64,000 nucleotides of DNA, taken from Diorhabda sublineata (lineage: Eukaryota; Arthropoda; Insecta; Coleoptera; Chrysomelidae). The DNA lies in NCBI RefSeq assembly GCF_026230105.1, contig NC_079474.1, forward strand, positions 32,750,294 to 32,814,293. The letters run 5' to 3'. This document shows positions 14,373-29,300 of this stretch, piece after piece; the stretch's first letter is position 1, and every line of letters begins with the position of its first letter. The notes under the pieces were generated by a model that was given only the letters and a program-made list of their open reading frames with translations, had not been told where the DNA came from and did not search any database. Made by a program: the position numbers and the translations under genes.

Positions 14373-17300
14373 TAGCCACTGGTTTGAATCATTAACAAGA
14401 AGAAAAAACCTTTCGGAACTAGAAGGGATTGAGATGACTGCTCGTTAAACACGATGAAAACTAATCAGAATGACAGTAGGTGGTGGAATGTCCTGTTTAA
14501 CATCCATTCGTGAACTTTGTCGCGCGTGTGTCTGTACCAGGTTCCGGTAGCTCTTTTTGATGATACTTCAAGATAAAAGACGGCCGAACAGCCCAAAAAC
14601 AGTACTACGTATGATATGATGACTTCTTCGTAAAGAAAAAGTAATACCCTAAGTTTTGAGACATATTTTCCTAAATATTTTCTTAATGTGTGGTTAGTCA
14701 AAATTTGATCAAATTCAATCTTTCTTTTGTTCTATTGAATACGACCGTCCATATTATAAAATTGAATAAATCGGGGTCGTTTTTCAAGTTTTGGTAGTAT
14801 ATGTTGGCAAAATTTTCATCCTTTGAGCTTTTGATCTTCTCCAATATTAATCGTTAAACAACTCATTCCAAGTTAAAATATACTCCGAGAATACATTTTA
14901 GAATCACTTCGATAAATCGTTGATTAAAGTAATTAAATAGCTAATGGAATCAAAACATTTTTTGCTTATAATTAATAAGGAGCTTGTTATTCTTTCCTAA
15001 TTATTGGCTCTCGAGTTTTCCATTCCACTGTATTTATTCCAAAATATGAATTTTTCAACATATTTATCTACTACATCAAACAATCCGCATTTAACTGAAG
15101 TACAAAGCGTTTAATATTTAATATTGGAAATAGAATATTATTAAATATTCCTTTACTACGTAAAGTTCGCTATAAAAAAATATCAAAAGCGAGATAAATT
15201 ATGTAATGAAAACAAACTACTCACCCTTCCCCAAACTCCATCCTGCACTGTTGATCCATGGTAAATGAAGCTTGGAGTGTAGCGTTTAATGGAATTTCTC
15301 CCAGGCTTTCGATAGGAGAATTCAACAGACATAACCACTTACTATAAATATAGTTTCATTTCATTAATTCAAAATAAAATGATCGAACCGATGGAGAATT
15401 CGTATTAAAATATTATGCAACCTTTTTCGATTGTGAAAATTACTAACATATGTTGTTGTCGAGGAAGAAACAATAGGAAAAATAGGAAAAGCTTGTGGAG
15501 GTGACAACATAAAAGCAGAAATGATCAAATATTTGGAGTAAATGAGAAAGATATTTCAATTAGCTACGAAAATCATAGAAAAGGAAAAAAACTGGAGGAG
15601 GGAATGAGAATCGTAGAGACGAAAATAATGAAATAAATTGATGAGAAATTGAAGGAAAAATGAATGCGTATAGAAAAAGGGGACAAACGATAGTCAATAT
15701 GGGTAATGAACAAAACAGGGAGTAGACTGATAGCAGCAAGGATGAAACAACTAAGAAAAATAGCAAGAAAACGAGAATAAATAGGATAAGAAAGAAGAAA
15801 TAGTTGATATTCAGATACATAAACAAAATAAGACCAAAAGAAATAAAAAAAGCGCAGACAAACTTATCTGGAATAAGTGGAAAGTAAATTAAACGAAATT
15901 CAAGGAAATGAAGAGTCGTAGTCAAGGATTCCCGCCAAGGAGATATTCCCGCTGGAATTAATTTTCGCGGGAGAAGGTTTATTGATGAGAAAATTTGGCA
16001 TAAAAGAGGAAAATCAAATCAATAGTGTTTACCTTCAATCTCTGAAGACGATAACAGTGTAATTGTGAGTGTTGGTGTAGTGGTAGTGTGAACAGTGTCT
16101 TCAGTATTAATATCACCAACGGTCCCAGAAATTCCAACTTAGGACAAGTAGCACAAGAGGTAACTAACAAACAGTATGATAAATGAATGGAGTAGTAAAA
16201 GATTTGAGAAAGTGGGAAGACTATATGACTCCCCCCTCTAAACCCTGATTGATTAACTTGGTTTTTTGTTCCAAAGCCGGTGAGGAATTGAGGATTAAAG
16301 TAAAAATTGCGTAAAATTCGTCATTATGCTGTCGAAAATAACGTAATTAACTTATATTTTGTGGGTAAAAGGCTTAAAATGCCATGTTTTGGAGGGAAGA
16401 CTCGTCCTAATACTAATGACCCTGGATCCACCCTTGAGTTCTATACAAAAAGAATAGAAGAAAAAACCTCAATAGTCTTTAAAATGGCTCGTTCGATTTT
16501 TATAAATTTTGTGAATGTTTTTGAACATTTCCCATATTATGGCGTTACATTTTTAGTTTTTGACATCCTCAAGATATTACATAAAACTCACTTAAATATT
16601 ACAATTAAGTATATATAACATTTCTTTGGAATTTTGTCATATCCATTTGATATAACAACTTTCATTTAGATGTTCAGTAAAACTAAAGATCTGACAACAA
16701 TGTAAATGCCGCATACGTTAATTACAAGAAATTTGACGACAAATTTTGTACTTTAACGGATTTAGAATGAAAATTTACTTGAATCAATATAGAATTATAT
16801 AAAAAAAATTATTTCACCTTCTAGCTTTTTTAAATTCTCGTCTGGAACATTCAGACCAATAAAATTTATTGAATGTAGCCGAAACCATCGGTGCCATTAT
16901 ACTTCCATCCAGAATATCATCGGAACAGTCATTGTCATTTTTTTCATCTCCATCATGACTCAAGCCCAAACTGTAACAAATAAAAGTTTCCTTCTGAATG
17001 GACTGAATTTTCGACTGTTTCAAAGTTTGTCGTCTAACCAGTACAGAAATAAAACAACTTTGGCATCTTCTACTGAATATTTTAGCATTCATTATAATGT
17101 TTAATTAACTTACATGTGCGCAGTTTCATGAGCGATTATAAACGCGCTAGTTAGACCTTCGTCTCTATTGAGTGCGCAACTTCTTTTAGGATCACAAACT
17201 CCACCTACAGGCGCATACCCGGACGGTCCGCCAATGTCAGATCTGGTTAACCAAATGGCGACATCGTGTACCGGCTCGCCAGGTCGTAGAGAAGCATGTA

Positions 17301-20300
17301 GAGCTTTATTCCAAGAGTTGACGTTTTCTAAAGACTTTTTCGCGTTTCCCGATTTAATGACTCTATGTCGATATTTTTTATGTTCGTACATAAGTAGTTT
17401 GGTTACCACCAATTTCATGTTTGATTCCAGCGATGGATCTTGATATATAGCACTCACCTAATAAAGTTCTCATAAATAAAACAAATAAAGAAGAAACGAT
17501 ACATCTACGATTTATCCAACACATATTTTCTACGTACTATCTTCTTCTATCAATAGAAATCAAACATAACAACATAAAATCGATTTAAGGACATTTCTTC
17601 ACAAGAAAGACCGACTAAAAGACATACGTTATAGTTTTTTTTTTAAATTGACAGTAGTAAACGTAAAAAGAGACAACGATATAATTGACGTAACGTGAAT
17701 AACTGACAGTTACTGAAAGTTGTGTTTGACATTTCATAATGTCTAAAAAACCGTGAGACGGGATAATAGCAATTCTTATTTTATTAATGCTTCTAAATGT
17801 TCCTGATTTTAGGTCTCTTTTGTTTTAAAATTAGTTTTTTTGTAGTTTACTCCTTAAGAATCGATTTGCATATATAAGGGGCCCGGTATGAGAAAAATGT
17901 GAGGAGTAAAATCTATCGATGAATGACCTCGTTACGTTTTTGGTGCACATCCTATGATGCGCAACTTTCTAATTTGTCAGTGTCGACATACTTATATTGC
18001 TGTTTTTATTATAAATATCAATAATTAATATTGTTATTGTGTTTTAATTTTTATCATTGTGTTCCGCTAAAGTGAACTGAAAGTATTTTCAAATAACTAT
18101 GGCAGAAAGAGGTGTAGATGATATTGCCGGAACATCTAACAAATACGTGGTTGCAAGGTACGTTATAATTCATGTATTATATGTATGAGCATGTGCAATT
18201 TGTATTTATTAAATATTTTAATAATTATCGATGTAGTTCATATAAATATATATTTGAAAACAACACATAAAATTAGATAATCAACCCAATATGAATTATG
18301 TAAAAAGTTTAATGTAAAATATTTCGTCGATTAGTTATAATAAATGTATATGAAATGAATAAATTGAATAAATATATATTTATATATGTATATTATTTTC
18401 ATTAATTAACAAATTTACCCTTTTATACAGAATCAATCTTTTTTAAGTTAATTTAAGTTAAATAAACTCTTTTTGCGTCTGGTTAGAACTATCGAACTTA
18501 AGGAGTAAACTCCAGTCGTGCGTCGGAGCTGACACACACAATTTTTTATTAATAATTTTTGAAGTATTAATAAGAAATTAATGTTTCAATTTTGTACAAT
18601 TTGTGAATCTGTAGAATTTTCAAAATTACATAAATTATGTGTCAGATTATACTTGTAATTTCATATTAACCAACCGATATATCCAGAAAATGAGTTTATT
18701 ATAAATTCTATTGAATATTTTGAGATGGAAAAAACATTGACGGACCTTTTGAAGTACTTTTATCTGTTTACGAGTTATTACAATAAAGTTAACATCAATT
18801 TAAGAACATTTCTATTTGTTAGTATAAGTCACATAACCTGAATAACTGACAGAACTAAAAGTTGAGTTTGACGTGAGCTTTGTTTACTTTGTTGTTATTA
18901 GTTTTGGATTGAACGTGTGTTTATTGTTAAAATCGATTCTTTTAAGAACTATTTGACTTTTTATTCAATTTTACATTAGTAAATACGAATATAACAAATC
19001 ATCAACTTGTAAGCTTAACTTTTGACATTTCATAATATCTAAAAAACCGTGAGACGGGATAATAGCAATTCTTATTTTATTGATGCTTCTAAATATGTTC
19101 TTGATTTTAGATCTCTTCTGTTTTAAAATTAGTTTTTTTTATTAATAATTGTTGAAACATTGATAAAAAATTGACGTTTCGATTTATCAGTGGTAAATAG
19201 TGTTTATAATTTGGTACAATTTGTGAATCTGTAGAATTTTCAAAATTATGTGTCAGATTATACTTGTAATTTTATATTAACCAACCGATATATCCAGAAA
19301 ATGAGTTTAGTATAAATTCTATTGAATATTTTGAGAAGGAAAAAACATTGACGGGCCTTTTGAAGTACTTTTATCTGTTTACGAGTTATTACAATAAAGT
19401 TAACATCAATTTAAACACATTTCTATTTTTTAGTATTAGTCACGTAACGTGTATAATTGACAGTAGATACTAAAAGTTGAGTTTGACGTAAGCTTTGTTT
19501 ACTGTGTTATTTTTAGCGAAGTTTTGGATTGAACGTGTGTTTATTGTTAAAATCGATCCTTTTAAGAACTATTTGACTTTTAATGTAATTTTACATTGGT
19601 AAATACGAATATAATTATCCACAAATTCAAACAACACATTCGTTTTATCGAATTTATATTCTTGTCTGTATCTACAAGATTGGAATGAAGTAAATAAAAG
19701 CATGTAATGAACTAAACCAGGATTTCCGCACAAAAAGGAATAGCAGAGGAATCCTGTTGTTTGAGCACGTATTAAATAATTATATTTATAAATGAACTGG
19801 GATATTCTATGAGAACAAATGAACCGAAGGTATTAACCACTGGAACGAAAGCTCGTTGTAATTTTGTGTTGAAACTTTTTAATTGAATTTACTGACGACG
19901 GTAATCATGTTCACAAAAAAATACAGTCATGTTAACGTTCATTCCCGTATTTTTTAATACCTACACAATTGCCTAGAATAATAAACATCATTTGAAATAA
20001 TGGAATGCGAAAGGAATCTATATTATTCCAAATATAAAGATTGTCCAATATTGCAACGTTACTTGAAAAGGAATAAACTATTTACAACCATGTAGTATTT
20101 AAAAACAAATAAAAATCGAAATATTGATTTTAATTTTAACCAACTTATTACAAATCTGTTACAATAAACTCCGATTTTTCGAATCGAAACCGAGCAGCAT
20201 CATAACAAAAAGCGAGATGTTGGTGTATAAGGGCGCGAATAAGTTGCGGGTTCGTGTCAATGTCCTCCTCGATCGGATTCCCACCTAGCGGTTCTTCTTC

Positions 20301-23300
20301 TTACACATTTTGTGTAAACTAAACATTTGTACATTGCTCATAAAATCATCAACTGTTGAGGTTGAAAGCAATGGTCGATTTAACTATGGCAGCTTCACAA
20401 AAACTTGGAGCTCTCTTTAAGACTAAAAAGGTATATACACCGAAACAGCTTCTAGTCTGTGATTCGTCCATGTTTGGAATATCGCTTGCATATTTGGAGT
20501 TAGTTCTAGATGCTTGCCTCAATACAGAAAAGTGCAGTTCGACTTATAGGTGATCCAGAGTTGACCAAAAGCAAAAACATAGAATTTAACCTAACCGATA
20601 CTACAACGGCACATGTTCTTTCAAGCTAGCAATATGAAGACAGAAATTACCAAATGAAAACTATTATACTCACTATATTCAATAGAGATAAAACATATTC
20701 TTCTACCATTTCACGTCCATGGAACGAAATTAGAGTATGGTCAACGGCGACCGCAATTTCCATCCATCTGGGTGATAAAATGGAACCGCTCGGGGACTTT
20801 CTTACTGAAATTTATTTCAAAATGGAATATTTTCATTTTATGTAAGACGAAAATGGGGTTTTTCTAAAAGTTCCTGGCTAAATTATTAGACGCACTGCAA
20901 GATTGCATGTAAAATATTAATTACCGTTTCGGTTTATTGAGTTTTGAAGAAAATTGAAAATAATGTAAGTAACAGTCCATTTTTTCTAGAAGCTGTGATC
21001 ACCTCTTAGCTACTTCTTCAACAGACCGATCAGTGTGGTAGGGAACTCCATTTTGCACGAAAGTGAATACAGAAACCATTCTCAGAACTGCGAAACTAAC
21101 CGATTTTGTAATGCTTCTTTGTACTGATCTTATCTCATTATTCCTATTAGAACTTAAAGCCGTCCAATGCTCTTGCCTCCGAGTCTCGGTCAATTCTTGT
21201 AGCACATAGATCTTAGCTGAACATTTTAAATGGCGATGTATGGTATCTTCACAAACTCCAAGATAGTACTGGTACTAGGTGGATTTGCTACTAATTCATC
21301 CGTTGGAAGGGTACGTTCACGTACAAAGCTGGTAACAAGCGCCTTTCATGTACAAAGCTGAAGACAAGCTTAAGCTGCAGTTAACGAGATGTCGTCAGTT
21401 GGCTTAGATGAAATTAACCTTGATTAGGTGTAGTTTCAACTTTATTCTAGAGAAAATGGAGGTATTGTTAACAAGGAATTGATGGAACCGGCACGAGCAG
21501 CCTATATATCCGGAAGAGCGTCTAGTTGTTTGTTCTAGAGATTTTAGAAACTTTCTATTTTACACGTTCATTTGAAATGTTTCAAATTATCTTGCAAAAT
21601 ACCGGAGTTATAGCCATTCGAAATATTAGAATAGCCATAGACAAAACGATGGACCTTAATAAAGATTCAAACATAGATAAACCTTCATAACTTCCACGCC
21701 AATTTTAAATTACTTCGATTTCGACCATTATCGAAGTTCATTCAGGGTTTGTGGCAATAGAACCAAAATTTCATCAAAATCGTTTAAGACGTTCGAAAAA
21801 TTAAAAGTTGAATCTAATTTCAGAGAAGCTCTTGAAGCGTTTTGAAAGTTTGACAGTACAGAAGAGTGTATCGATTTGTATAGATATACGTGTTTTTTAA
21901 AGGCTGTTGTTAAGAGAAATGTGGTCAATCTAGGGTCTCTTCCTTCAACCTCAGATGTAGCCAAATTGTATTGCTTAAGAGTGTATTTCCAGGTTCAAGA
22001 ATGGCTCTCCTATATCAGCTTAGATCCAGTAAAGTGGGGATGGGAGTTTCGAAACATTTTGTCCCCTAAAGCAACCACCAGCGCCGTTAGAGATCTTAAT
22101 AATGATTTTTTGTAACTGCCTAAAATGTTGTAGTAACTTGTTTACTTGCAAGAAGGCTGAACTGCTATTTAGAAGACTGTGCGGGTCGTGTTCACAAAAT
22201 TCATGCACGAATCTGATTCCTGCTGAGTTGGAAGAGCAGTCCTGCAGGAGAAGACAGTGAAGACACCCTGACGAGCACGGAATTCCTCTTGGAAGAAATG
22301 ATCGAGAGTGATGATGAAATCTACTAGATTGCAATTGATTTCTTATTTTCGATTTTCAATATCTCCTCTATATTTCATAAATGTTTAAATAAAGTTCTCA
22401 CAAGAATAGTTTTTATGGATTATCCTTGTCCCATATTTAATTTTAGAGAACTTACAACAATCAAGATTTTAAAAGAGGATTTCTGGCATTTTAGAGTTTT
22501 TTGTAGGTTAGAAAAATCATATTTGAGCTTCTTCGAAGGTAATTTCCTGCTCGGCATTTTTTTTTAGAAATTTACCTCTACATTTCAATTCTTTTTTGAT
22601 TTATCCGCAAAAAGTGCACTGTTGAAAAAATCTTGTAACACGAAATTCGCTTTTTGTAAGAGTAATTTTGAGATTGGGAAAAAATCACATGGCACCTTTT
22701 TTGTAGGAAATTTTTTGGACTACATTTTTGACCATTTCAGTTATTTCGAAATTCGGCATAAATTCCGAGTTATTTGCAAAATTTCACCTTCATTTTTCTT
22801 TTTAACGAATATCTCTTTCCAACACTTTCAAACACACGTTCTATTAGAATTAAGGTTTAACTCGCTTATCCCAAATACCTCATTAGAGAAATTAGATCTT
22901 CTGAATCAACCAGGTACTATTTGTCAACTATCCAACTGCATCCAACAGGCTTTATCTGTAAACTAGAAGCATGGAGAGCTTGTGAGCACTTTCCGGCGCT
23001 TGTCTGCACTTTCGGGCAACCAGCTTTGCATGTGAACACACCCTAACCTCAATATCCCACGCATATGGACGACCTGAGTACGAACGATCGTCAAGCGTCA
23101 AATCTCCGATATTAAAACAATCAAACCAACGCTGTGTCGTTCTATTTCACATAGAACTAGAAACTAGTCTTAACAGCGTAAGAATTTTCCAATATAAACA
23201 CTGACACCTTCTCTAATATAAAATTATTGATGTTATTTTCAACGGCAATGTTGAATTCATACGTTTACCAATAAATGAACGGCAAAGTTTTGCTGTTTTC

Positions 23301-26300
23301 GTAACAAAACATCAGAGAGATTTATCGACATACTGACTAACATTTCACAAACAGAATAATAGTAAATTAAATAAGAAGATTTAGTTGGGTTTCAGCTATT
23401 CTCTCGAAAAGGCAATATATCGACAAAAAGTTTCATTTCCAACTTGTGTATTTGGTAAAGTTCGTCGGAACGATAAACTGTAATAAAAGAAAAAGAAAAA
23501 TTTATTGTCAGGAAAAAAGTGGAAATCACAGACAGGTAAATACGAGGATTCTACAAACGGAATTTTTGAATAAACGCGCGAAAAATTTAGTGTCTTTAAA
23601 GTGGCAGCAATGGATATTAGACTTGTCTCATACGATTACCTAACCTCACTTTTTAGTGTACTTATAGTTATAAGCGAGAAGAAATAAACACTGTATGCTG
23701 TGCATACGCGTATAATTACTCTATTTTTGATCAAAGATAATGTATAATCCGCTTAAATTCAACGAAAATTATTAGACCAATTCGGGGATGAGTGCCTTTC
23801 CAAGACTCAAATGTATGAATGGTGTTCCGCTGTATGAAAAAATTGAGAATTGCTGGCAAACTTGGTAACAAATTTCCCGTCACCGCTGTAGAAAAAGTTA
23901 TTTTAGAAGTCCAATGCAGTACTGTACGCGATATGGCTGGAAAATTGGATGTCAGCATACGTAGCAATTAGCAAATTCATGAACGTTTCGGTTGGCGCAA
24001 AATTTCTGCCACATAGGTGCCAGCACGCTGGGAAGTTTGCAGGCGTCTCCATTAATTGGATTTGGAGACACTGAAACACCCTCTTATATACACGATTTTA
24101 TAGTTAGTTCCATCCTTTTCATTTTTCAATACAGTCTCCTTTCAAGCCTTTTTTTCAGTGATCATCTAAACTTTCTAACCGTTCCAAATGATGTTGTAGC
24201 TTTCCTTCTCAAAAATTTAAATTTTTGCTGTAATTACAGCGATATTCTCTCAACGCCTGCGCAAATATATTGATAAATACCGACATCTTCAAGTTGAGGT
24301 CGGAAAGTTTCTAGACAACCCTCGTAGTCTCGGAAAAAAAATAGAAAATAATTGAAAATATGATGTAGGGTTTTAATTATTCAAATCGACGTCTTTATCC
24401 TTTATGTACACGGCAAAAACTATTACTAACCTTGTATTAAACTTGGCGTCCATTCATTATCATAAAAATATCCATCATCCTCTTCTCCATCATCACCTAG
24501 TTGATGCCACGCTCCTTCTGGATGTGTAAATGGAAACGCAGAAAAATTACCATCATCTGAATCGTCTACATCTACAATTGTCATGTTATCTATTTCGAAA
24601 AAATTCTCGCTTGTTGTTTCAATATCTTGTTGATTTTCCTCCTCTTCGTACTCTTCTAGATTATCATCGATATCAATCGTGTCGCCGGTCAAATTAAATA
24701 TCCACCGATTAGTTGTAGGGGAGCGTTTGTGAATGTGAGTTTTGCTTAAATACATATGCGTATCACCATAAAAATTGTTGATATTAGTGATACAAAAAGT
24801 AAATAACACATTATACTGATAGATAACTCTATCAGGTAAATCAACTTACCTCTTGTAGATAACATGCTCTCCTGTCTTCTCATCGAGTGGTTCGAAAAAA
24901 TTAACAACATTTCCAACCTCAAAATAACCCCTGAAGAGGGTATTGCAAATAGATACAGCCGCCTTAGATGATCCTTTCATTCCCTTCACGACCCCCATAT
25001 GATAATTACATTTCTTGGGTTCCTCCAAGATAGGCACATTGTTAAATTTATACCACTCTGTCTTGAGTCCTGGGGCGAGGACTAAATTACCTTGTGATTC
25101 AAGCTCCAGCGACCAATCTCCTAGTTTCACCACCTGCATCGTTTCAATTAAATATACAATCAAATTAAACTTAAACAAATGGAATTAGTACTGTAAAACA
25201 GGGATGGATTATGAATTTCTTGTAATTTAATTAAACTTCATTGTTAGAATGCGACATGTTTGCGAAATCTAGTCATTTTTGACACAAATGATGAAATGTT
25301 TATTACATATGACAATAATACGTGAAAAAATTATTTTTGAAGCTTGTACAAGCTTCAAAAACAGTTGCGATGCCGGTATTGAAGCCTAGGTGATGGTGAA
25401 ATGATTTGTTGTTTATATACAACCTGAACTTGGTAAACGATCGGCTCTATCTATTGTTCAGAGCTGAGAGTGTTGACAGGGAGCTTGTGAAAACTACTTG
25501 GTTCAGTTTTTCGTCGAAATCAACAAAATTCCTACATATACGAATGATTTTCCTAGATAAATGGTACAAATTCTGAATTAAAAGAACAATTAACATCATT
25601 AAATAAGTCGCGTGACTAAGAAAGACACATCTTTTTGTCAAAAATCTTTTATTCATCGGTGTAATCTCCTCCAAGAGCAATGCAATCATTCCAACGCTTC
25701 TCTAAGTTCTTGATGCCGTGCTTGTAGAATTATTTGTCTTTTGCTTCAAAATAAGCTTCAATTTCAGCAATTGCTTCTTCATTTGAGTTAAGTTTCTTAC
25801 CGGGGATAGATAAATGGTACTAATTATCAATTCAAAGAATAATTAACATCATTATATAAGTCGTGTGACTAAGAAAGACACATCTTTTTGTCAAAAATCT
25901 TTTATTTGTCGGTGTAATCTCCTCCAAGAGCAATGCAATCATTCCAACGCTTCTCTAACTTCTCGATGCCGTGCTTGTAGAATTATTTGTCTTTTGCTTC
26001 AAAATAAGCTTCAATTTCAGCAATTGCTTCTTCATTTGAGTTAAGTTTCTTACCGGGGATAGATAAATGGTACAAATTATCAATTAAAAGAATAATTAAC
26101 ATCATTAAATAAGTCGTGTGACTAAGAAAGACACATCTTTTTGTCAAAAATTTTTTATTCGTCGGTGTAATCTCCTCCAAGAGCAATGCAATCATTCCAA
26201 CGCTTCTCTAAGTTCTTGATGCCGTGCTTGTAGAATTATTTGTCTTTTGCTTCAAAATAAGCTTCAATTTCAGCAATTGCTTCTTCATTTGAGTTAAGTT

Positions 26301-29300
26301 TCTTACCGGGGATAGATAAATGGTACTAATTATCAATTAAAAGAATAATTAACATCATTAAATAAGTCGTGTGACTAAGAAAGACACATCTTTTTGTCAA
26401 AAATTTTTTATTCGTCGGTGTAATCTCCTCCAAGAGCAATGCAATCATTCCAACGCTTCTCTAAGTTCTTGATGCCGTGCTTGTAGAATTATTTGTCTTT
26501 TGCTTCAAAATAAGCTTCAATTTCAGCAATTGCTTCTTCATTTGAGTTAAGTTTCTTACCGGGGATAGATAAATGGTACAAATTATCAATTAAAAGAATA
26601 ATTAACATCATTAAATAAGTCGTGTGACTAAGAAAGACACATCTTTTTGTCAAAAATTTTTTATTCGTCGGTGTAATCTCCTCCAAGAGCAATGCAATCA
26701 TTCCAACGCTTCTCTAAGTTCTTGATGCCGTGCTTGTAGAATTATTTGTCTTTTGCTTCAAAATAAGCTTCAATTTCAGCAATTGCTTCTTCATTTGAGT
26801 TAAGTTTCTTACCGGGGATAGATAAATGGTACTAATTATCAATTAAAAGAATAATTAACATCATTAAATAAGTCGTGTGACTAAGAAAGACACATCTTTT
26901 TGTCAAAAATCTTTTATTCGTCGGTGTAATCTCGTCCAAGAGCAATGCAATCATTCCAACGCTTCTCTAACTTCTCGATGCCGTGCTTGTAGAATTATTT
27001 GTCTTTTGCTTTAAAATAAGCTTCAATTTCAGCAATTGCTTCTTCATTTGAGTTAAGTTTCTTACCGGGGATAGATAAATGGTACTAATTATCAATTAAA
27101 AGAATAATTAACATCATTATATAAGTCGTGTGACTAAGAAAGACACATCTTTTTGTCAAAAATCTTTTATTCATCGGTGTAATCTCCTCCAAGAGCAATG
27201 CAATCATTCCAACGCTTCTCTAACTTCTCGATGCCGTGCTTGTAGAATTATTTGTCTTTTGCTTTAAAATAAGCTTCAATTTCAGCAATTGCTTCTTCAT
27301 TTGAGTTAAGTTTCTTACCGGGGATAGATAAATGGTACTAATTATCAATTAAAAGAATAATTAACATCATTATATAAGTCGTGTGACTAAGAAAGACACA
27401 TCTTTTTGTCAAAAATCTTTTATTCATCGGTGTAATCTCCTCCAAGAGCAATGCAATCATTCCAACGCTTCTCTAACTTCTCGATGCCGTGCTTGTAGAA
27501 TTATTTGTCTTTTGCTTTAAAATAAGCTTCAATTTCAGCAATTGCTTCTTCATTTGAGTTAAGTTTCTTACCGGGGATAGATAAATGGTACAAATTATCA
27601 ATTAAAAGAATAATTAACATCATTATATAAGTCGTGTGACTAAGAAAGACACATCTTTTTGTCAAAAATCTTTTATTCGTCGGTGTAATCTCGTCCAAGA
27701 GCAATGCAATCATTCCAACGCTTCTCTAACTTCTCGATGCCGTGCTTGTAGAATTATTTGTCTTTTGCTTTAAAATAAGCTTCAATTTCAGCAATTGCTT
27801 CTTCATTTGAGTTAAGTTTCTTACCGGGGATAGATAAATGGTACAAATTATCAATTCAAAGAATAATTAACATCATTATATAAGTCGTGTGACTAAGAAA
27901 GACACATCTTTTTGTCAAAAATCTTTTATTCGTCGGTGTAATCTCGTCCAAGAGCAATGCAATCATTCCAACGCTTCTCTAACTTCTCGATGCCGTGCTT
28001 GTAGAATTATTTGTCTTTTGCTTCAAAATAAGCTTCAATTTCAGCAATTGCTTCTTCATTTGAGTTAAGTTTCTTACCGGGGATAGATAAATGGTACTAA
28101 TTATCAATTAAAAGAATAATTAACATCATTAAATAAGTCGTGTGACTAAGAAAGACACATCTTTTTGTCAAAAATCTTTTATTCATCGGTGTAATCTCGT
28201 CCAAGAGCAATGCAATCATTCCAACGCTTCTCTAACTTCTCGATGCCGTGCTTGTAGAATTATTTGTCTTTTCCTTCAAAATAAGCTTCAATTTCAGCAA
28301 TTGCTTCTTCATTTGAGTTAAGTTTCTTACCGGGGATAGATAAATGGTACTAATTATCAATTAAAAGAATAATTAACATCATTAAATAAGTCGTGTGACT
28401 AAGAAAGACACATCTTTTTGTCAAAAATCTTTTCTTTGTCGGTGTAATCTCCTCCAAGAGCAATGCAATCATTCCAACGCTTCTCTAACTTCTCGATGCC
28501 GTGCTTGTAGAATTATTTGTCTTTTGCTTCAAAATAAGCTTCAATTTCAGCAATTGCTTCTTCATTTGAGTTAAGTTTCTTACCGGGGATAGATAAATGG
28601 TACTAATTATCAATTAAAAGAATAATTAACATCATTAAATAAGTCGTGTGACTAAGAAAGACACATCTTTTTGTCAAAAATCTTTTCTTTGTCGGTGTAA
28701 TCTCCTCCAAGAGCAATGCAATCATTCCAACGCTTCTCTAACTTCTCGATGCCGTGCTTGTAGAATTATTTGTCTTTTGCTTCAAAATAAGCTTCAATTT
28801 CAGCAATTGCTTCTTCATTTGAGTTAAGTTTCTTACCGGGGATAGATAAATGGTACTAATTATCAATTAAAAGAATAATTAACATCATTAAATAAGTCGT
28901 GTGACTAAGAAAGACACATCTTTTTGTCAAAAATCTTTTATTCATCGGTGTAATCTCGTCCAAGAGCAATGCAATCATTCCAACGCTTCTCTAAGTTCTT
29001 GATGCCGTGCTTGTAGAATTATTTGTCTTTTGCTTCAAAATAAGCTTCAATTTCAGCAATTGCTTCTTCATTTGAGTTAAGTTTCTTACCGGGGATAGAT
29101 AAATGGTACTAATTATCAATTAAAAGAATAATTAACATCATTAAATAAGTCGTGTGACTAAGAAAGACACATCTTTTTGTCAAAAATCTTTTCTTTGTCG
29201 GTGTAATCTCCTCCAAGAGCAATGCAATCATTCCAACGCTTCTCTAACTTCTCGATGCCGTGCTTGTAGAATTATTTGTCTTTTGCTTCAAAATAAGCTT

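Noticed and set aside
15560..15925. 121-codon minus-strand hydrophobic frame as a membrane protein
   Set aside because: It is the complement of purine-rich decayed RT sequence, which automatically yields Phe/Leu/Ser-rich chance frames.
25447..27713. Repeated open frames beginning MIALLLEEITPTNK in the satellite
   Set aside because: They arise from the antisense-strand reading of a mariner 3' end and UTR in another frame. They recur only because the unit recurs.
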